From the NCBI GenBank assembly GCA_004558185.1, contig SFDP01000004.1, positions 8,757-72,756 on the forward strand: a DNA stretch of 64,000 nt, in the 5' to 3' direction. The notes beneath the pieces were generated by a model that was not told the DNA's origin, made no database searches, and saw only the letters and a program-made list of their open reading frames with translations. The translations under genes were made by a program, and so were the position numbers. The first letter of the stretch is position 1; each line of letters begins with the position of its first letter. Source of the DNA: Lachnospiraceae bacterium (GTDB taxonomy: Bacteria; Bacillota; Clostridia; Lachnospirales; Lachnospiraceae). Shown here piece after piece: positions 60,473 through 64,000 of this stretch.

Positions 60473-60522
60473 GACTTTCGGCTGCCCCTTTGTATACTTT
60501 ACAAAGGAAGGCAGTCTTTTTT
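60473..60522 (+). terminator. Terminator after the C39-like peptidase gene
   Basis: GACT..CTGCC..CCTTTGTA pairs with TACAAAGG..GGCAG.TC across 60473-60516, followed by TTTTTT. Confidence 0.82.
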
Positions 60523-60554
60523 ATGCACCCAGGCTGACTGGCTCGGGCAGATTC

Positions 60555-60583
60555 TTGACATTTGTTCATTACAATGATATGCT
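60555..60583 (+). promoter_or_regulatory. Promoter of the osmoprotectant ABC operon
   Basis: TTGACA (60555-60560), 17-bp spacer, TATGCT (60578-60583), about 90 bp ahead of the permease GTG. CATTACAATG in the spacer and CAATGTAAC after the -10 are partly complementary and could be an operator; this is weak. Confidence 0.75.
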
Positions 60584-60674
60584 TCAACAATGTAACAGAC
60601 CCTCATATCATCACATACATAAAGGATAAGGAATACTCGTCATACCGTAGATGAAGAATGCAGGAGGAGGAGGC

Positions 60675-61313
60675 GTGAAACTGTTTACTGAGGTAATCCA
60701 TCTATACATTGAGCGAAAAGACTGGTTTGCGGAGCTGATTCTGCAGCATATCGGACTGGCTGCGATTTCTATTCTGCTGGCAGGCACGATTGGTCTGCTG
60801 ATTGGGATGTGGATTGCCCAGCATGATCGATTTTCGGCTCCCATACTGGCCGTGGCCAATGTATTTTATACGATACCATCAATCTCCCTGTTGGGAATGC
60901 TGATTCCCTTCATCGGAATCGGAAATAAGACGGCAGTGGCAGCCTTGACGATTTATGGCATCATGCCTATGGTACGAAACACCTATGCAGGAATTCGTGG
61001 TGTCAGTGAAGAGATCATTATGGCGGCCCGGGGGATGGGAAGTACAAGCTGGCAGATTATGGTAAAAATCAAGCTGCCATTGGCCATGGGCGTAATTGTG
61101 GCGGGAGTGCGCAATATGGTGGTAATGACGATTTCTACGGCGGCTATTGCTTCCTTTATTGGAGCAGGAGGTCTGGGAGTGGCAGTATATCGGGGCATAA
61201 CCCTGTACAATACGGCACTGACCTTTGGAGGGAGTCTGTTAATTGCTTTTCTTGCCCTAATCAGTGATTTCCTGCTGGGATGTCTGGAAAAGCAGCTCAA
61301 GAAGCACAGTTAG
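60675..61313 (+). CDS. Glycine betaine/choline-type ABC transporter permease (OpuBB/ProW family)
   Basis: A 212-residue permease with five or six helices. The EAA-like loop is EEIIMAARGMGSTSWQIMVKIKLPLAMGVI. NVFYTIPSISLLGMLIPFIGIG and IASFIGAGGLGVAVYRGI are characteristic of OpuB/OpuC permeases. The start is GTG 60675 with GGAGGAGG upstream; the ATG at 60651 has no SD. It is first in the order permease, binding protein, ATPase. Only one permease gene is present, so it probably forms a homodimer. Confidence 0.9.
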   Translation: MKLFTEVIHLYIERKDWFAELILQHIGLAAISILLAGTIGLLIGMWIAQHDRFSAPILAVANVFYTIPSISLLGMLIPFIGIGNKTAVAALTIYGIMPMVRNTYAGIRGVSEEIIMAARGMGSTSWQIMVKIKLPLAMGVIVAGVRNMVVMTISTAAIASFIGAGGLGVAVYRGITLYNTALTFGGSLLIAFLALISDFLLGCLEKQLKKHS

Positions 61314-61434
61314 CTTCACAGGGGTTGACCAGAGCATGAAGCATAGCTGGCTTCACAAGGGAAACTGAAGTGGAAACCATTCACAACCAGGAACCGGGAT
61401 TTGTGCCAATACACAAAATCCCTGGGATTAAAAT

Positions 61435-61464
61435 GCTGTTAAAGCAGCAGAATGAGAGGAAATT
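61435..61464 (+). promoter_or_regulatory. GCTGC-type hairpin/SD leader cassette upstream of the osmoprotectant-binding gene
   Basis: GCTGTT (61435-61440) and AGCAGC (61443-61448) pair with one G-U around AA. The spacer AGAATGAGAGGAAATT leads to ATG 61465. Just before it, GGGATTTGTG and CACAAAATCCC form a further stem (61397-61422). Confidence 0.65.
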
Positions 61465-62463
61465 ATGAAAAAATTATTTGCATGGATACTGCTTGCCGTT
61501 ATGGCAGCAGGATTAACAGCCTGTGGAAATACAGGCACACAGGAAACAACAGGTACAAGTCAGGAGGAGACAAGGACAGAGGTAAGTCAGGAAGACACTA
61601 AACCTGCTGATACTCAGGAGGAAGCAGCGAATGCCTCTGCAGACCGCCCTATTCGTATTGCGACAAAACCAATGACCGAGCAGTATATATTGGGAGAAAT
61701 GCTGAAGCTGGTAATTGAATCCGAAACCGATTATACAGTGGAAATTACCAAGGGAATAGCCGGTGGAACCAGCAATATCCATCCTGCTATGGAAAAAGGT
61801 GAGTTTGACCTATATCCTGAATATACCTCCAGCGGCTGGGTAATGGTATTGAAGCAGGATCCCAAGGGAATGACCGATGAAGAAATTTTGGAGGGACTGA
61901 AAGAACAGTATCCTGAACAGTTTGGTATGTCCTGGATCGGCCTATATGGATTTAACAATACCTATGCCATTGCAGTAAGAAAGGAAATCGCAGATGAATA
62001 TGGCCTGACGAAAACCTCTGATTTGGCTGCAGTATCAGATAAGCTGGTATTTGGCGGCAATCCGGACTATCTGGAAAGAAAAGATGGCTTCGACCTGGTA
62101 TGTGAAACCTACGGGTTGAAATTCAAGGCAGTAAAGGACATTGACATCGCATTAAAATATGCAGCTATGGAATCCGGTGATATTGATGTTACCAATGGAA
62201 GCACCACTGATGCCCAGCTGGGAAGAGAAGATGTTGTGGTACTGGAGGATGATAAGAAGCTGCAGGTAAATTACCTTTGCTCTACGGTGGTAAGAAATGA
62301 GGCTTTAGAGCAGTTTCCCGGTCTCCAGGAGGCCATTGAGAAGCTGGATGGCTGTCTTACCGATAAAGAGATGGCAGGCTTAAATTATGCAGTTGAGGTG
62401 GAAGGCAAGAATGAGGCTGAGGTTGCCAGGGACTATCTTATCACCAAAGGAATTATTCAGTAG
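61465..62463 (+). CDS. Osmoprotectant (glycine betaine/choline-type) substrate-binding lipoprotein
   Basis: A 332-residue lipoprotein: signal peptide with LTACGN lipobox, Thr/Glu-rich linker to about residue 60, then an OpuAC/OpuBC-type domain (PIRIATKPMTEQYILGEMLKLVIE, KGEFDLYPEYTSSGWV, DVTNGSTTDAQL). Such proteins bind quaternary ammonium compounds through an aromatic cage. It sits between the permease and ATPase genes. The exact ligand (betaine, choline, carnitine) is not resolved. Confidence 0.88.
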   Translation: MKKLFAWILLAVMAAGLTACGNTGTQETTGTSQEETRTEVSQEDTKPADTQEEAANASADRPIRIATKPMTEQYILGEMLKLVIESETDYTVEITKGIAGGTSNIHPAMEKGEFDLYPEYTSSGWVMVLKQDPKGMTDEEILEGLKEQYPEQFGMSWIGLYGFNNTYAIAVRKEIADEYGLTKTSDLAAVSDKLVFGGNPDYLERKDGFDLVCETYGLKFKAVKDIDIALKYAAMESGDIDVTNGSTTDAQLGREDVVVLEDDKKLQVNYLCSTVVRNEALEQFPGLQEAIEKLDGCLTDKEMAGLNYAVEVEGKNEAEVARDYLITKGIIQ

Positions 62464-62556
62464 ACCATCCATTTTAGCAGCTATTCAGACTTTGGGAAAC
62501 AGGAGCTGAGTGGGACAGTAGGCAGGGCAGTGACAGTGGAGGTGAGAGACATAGAA

Positions 62557-63279
62557 ATGATCAGTCTGGAAAAAGTGACAAAGGCATATCATAATCAGTG
62601 TGCATTGAAGGAATTCAGCCTTTCGGTAGAAAAGGGGGAATGCCTTACGGTGATTGGCCGCTCAGGCTGTGGAAAAACCACTATGCTGAAGCTGATGAAT
62701 GGCCTGCTGCTTCCGGACAGCGGAAGAGTTATCGTAGAGGGTGTCGACCTTCAAACTGCAGACTTAATTGCGCTGAGACGGCGTATTGGTTATGTGATAC
62801 AGAATAAGGGGCTTTTTCCCCATATGACGGTTGAAAAAAATATCACCTATGTACCTGTGATCAGCGGAAAGAAAGACAGGCAGGAAAACCATGCACTGGC
62901 ATTACGGCTGCTTAAGCAGGTAGGGCTGGAGGAAGAAATGGCTCACCGGTATCCGGCAGAGCTGTCAGGTGGGCAGCAGCAGCGAGTGGGTATTGCCAGA
63001 GCTTTGGCAGCACAGCCACATATTTTGCTTATGGATGAGCCCTTTGGGGCCCTGGATGAAATCACCCGCCAAAGTATGCAGGATGAGCTGCTTCATTTAA
63101 AAGCAGATTTGGGTCTTACCATGGTATTCGTTACCCATGATATCAGAGAGGCAATGAAGCTGGGGGATCGGGTTCTGGTAATGGATCAGGGAACTGCGGT
63201 ACAGCTTGGAACGCCTGCAGAAATCAAAGCGGCACCGGCCAACGACTTTGTTAGAGGTCTTTTGCAGGCGTTAGGATAG
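62557..63279 (+). CDS. Osmoprotectant-type ABC transporter ATP-binding protein (OpuBA/ProV family)
   Basis: A 240-residue ABC ATPase. Walker A is GRSGCGKTT, the Q-loop region is YVIQNKGLFPHMTVEKNI, the signature is ELSGGQQQRVGIARAL and Walker B is ILLMDEPFGALDEITR. The C-terminal CBS domains of OpuCA-type ATPases are absent, so it is a short form without an ionic-strength sensor. The start is taken as ATG 62557 (MISLEKVTKAY); GTG codons at 62530-62545 near the GGAGGTGAG are alternatives. It is last in the operon. Confidence 0.9.
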   Translation: MISLEKVTKAYHNQCALKEFSLSVEKGECLTVIGRSGCGKTTMLKLMNGLLLPDSGRVIVEGVDLQTADLIALRRRIGYVIQNKGLFPHMTVEKNITYVPVISGKKDRQENHALALRLLKQVGLEEEMAHRYPAELSGGQQQRVGIARALAAQPHILLMDEPFGALDEITRQSMQDELLHLKADLGLTMVFVTHDIREAMKLGDRVLVMDQGTAVQLGTPAEIKAAPANDFVRGLLQALG

Positions 63280-63304
63280 AACGAAAACACATATAAGGGA
63301 TAAT

Positions 63305-63348
63305 AAAAAAGCAATAGTCCTATCGCCAGAGGGGCTATTGCTTTTTTT
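63305..63348 (+). terminator. Terminator of the osmoprotectant operon
   Basis: GCAATAG (63311-63317) pairs with CTATTGC (63335-63341), flanked by A and T runs, ending in seven T. From here to 63697 I see no supported gene or RNA, only A/T-rich sequence. Confidence 0.88.
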
Positions 63349-63697
63349 GAAAACAGGCGGCAGCTATAACCAGTCGGAAAAACAGGTGAGGATCTAGAAA
63401 TGGAAGACCGAGAATAAGGATATGAAGAGCTTTTGAGAAGACTGCTATAGATGCTACGCTCTCAAAGATGCCATTATTATAGCACAAAAAGGAAGAAAAA
63501 ACAGAATAGGCAACTCAATTCAGCTTTTTTTGTCATAAAATGCTTTCCATAGGGAATAAGGAAAGAAAAGAGAGCAGTATGTCAAGGTTCAGGGAAAAAT
63601 ATCCTAAATTGGTGAAAGGAGGAGCTGTCGGTTTAAGCTCTGTTTATAAAATAATCAGCTTGTGTAAATGGATCATAAATCATTATCGGGATTATCA

Positions 63698-63726
63698 TTG
63701 TAATTTATCCAAACATTAGCTATACT
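63698..63726 (+). promoter_or_regulatory. Promoter of the AAA-ATPase-like gene
   Basis: TTGTAA (63698-63703), 17-bp spacer, TATACT (63721-63726), 43 bp before the ATG. Confidence 0.7.
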
Positions 63727-63769
63727 GGAAAAAAGTCGGTATGGTGGATTTTCAGATAGGAGGGCAGAC

Positions 63770-64000
63770 ATGGCAAGAACCGTAGCAATCGGCATTCAGG
63801 ATTTTGGTGATTTAATTCAAAAGAATTGCTTTTATATCGATAAGACTTCTTTTATCAGGGAATGGTGGGAGAGTAAGGACAGCGTTACCCTGATTGCCCG
63901 GCCCCGCCGTTTTGGGAAGACGTTGAACATGAGTATGCTGGAGTATTTTTTCTCGGTAAATTATTCTGACGGAGGTGGCCTGTTTGAGGGGCTTTCTATC
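63770..64000 (+). CDS. AAA-ATPase-like domain protein (PF09820/PD-(D/E)xK_9 type), N-terminal part
   Basis: The frame opens at ATG 63770 with AGGAGGG upstream and runs off the window after 77 codons. MARTVAIGIQDFGDLIQ, FYIDKTSFIREWW and the P-loop-like LIARPRRFGKTLNMSMLEYFF are the hallmark of AAA-ATPase-like proteins that end in a PD-(D/E)xK nuclease-like domain. They are often multicopy in gut anaerobes, with unknown function. The C-terminal half is outside the window. Confidence 0.85.
   Translation, partial: MARTVAIGIQDFGDLIQKNCFYIDKTSFIREWWESKDSVTLIARPRRFGKTLNMSMLEYFFSVNYSDGGGLFEGLSI

Noticed and set aside
63579..63719. A 46-codon plus-strand frame (begins MSRFREKYPKL)
   Set aside because: Only a weak AGAGAG precedes the ATG, and its end overlaps the -35 of the next gene's promoter. 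Not enough to call a gene, though a microprotein is possible.

Overview
The window reads as chromosome of a spore-forming, anaerobic Lachnospiraceae-type Firmicute (class Clostridia). The evidence is a spoIIAA-spoIIAB-sigF-spoVAA-AB-AC run, an anaerobic (radical-SAM) sulfatase maturase, a tripartite tricarboxylate-type carrier, LytS/YesN sugar two-component systems, a T-box on valS, purine-rich Shine-Dalgarno (SD) sites everywhere and sigma-A promoters of TTGACA-17-TATAAT type. No rRNA, tRNA, CRISPR array, transposase or integrase was recognised.

Layout. 1-2657: end of an MBOAT O-acyltransferase, its SGNH partner and a sulfatase maturase. 2658-8895: a regulated catabolic unit (tctCBA-like carrier, sulfatase, GntR/LacI-type regulator) behind one promoter that overlaps ATACAAC-type operator half-sites. 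9147-19098: a Nudix hydrolase, then a sugar-sensing system (anchored binding protein, LytS kinase, YesN regulator, second binding protein) and its ChvE/MmsA/MmsB monosaccharide importer. 19325-20040: a protein-free ~680-nt transcription unit with its own promoter, strong terminator and long-range pairings, best read as a large structured ncRNA. 20185-24858: sulfur assimilation (metY, cysK, a three-cysteine Rrf2 regulator), a decayed DUF554 gene, and asnA with a GNAT gene on the minus strand. 25148-26104: a coiled-coil protein of unknown function.

26248-34149 (minus strand) is an accessory type I restriction-modification island: XRE regulator, hsdM, a DUF1016 nuclease, hsdS, an extra half-hsdS and hsdR. 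hsdS carries an (AAGC)15 tract at its 3' end. Loss of one unit would fuse it to the extra half-gene. It also carries four 12-bp TTEL-encoding repeats in its central region.

34354-39414: a DNA-repair group (radical-SAM/HhH protein, TIGR03915 protein, Rad3/DinG-type helicase) whose promoter has two LexA-type boxes. 39576-39664: a large palindrome bearing DnaA boxes. 39742-48507: a GH13 enzyme followed by a mixed transport operon: two MalF/MalG-type permeases, an HlyD-like adaptor, a MacB-like extracellular-domain protein and a large binding lipoprotein, with no ATPase. 48514-54595: T-box-valS, folC, a small ORF and a zinc-ribbon/TPR protein. 54665-58101: sporulation genes. 58250-63279: NhaC antiporter, C39-like peptidase and an osmoprotectant ABC importer. 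63770-end: start of an AAA-ATPase-like protein.

A recurrent theme is small hairpins placed immediately upstream of ribosome-binding sites. Six genes share a GCTGC-loop-GCAGC hairpin at a fixed 15-16 nt before the start codon, with a conserved AGAATGAGAGGAA spacer.
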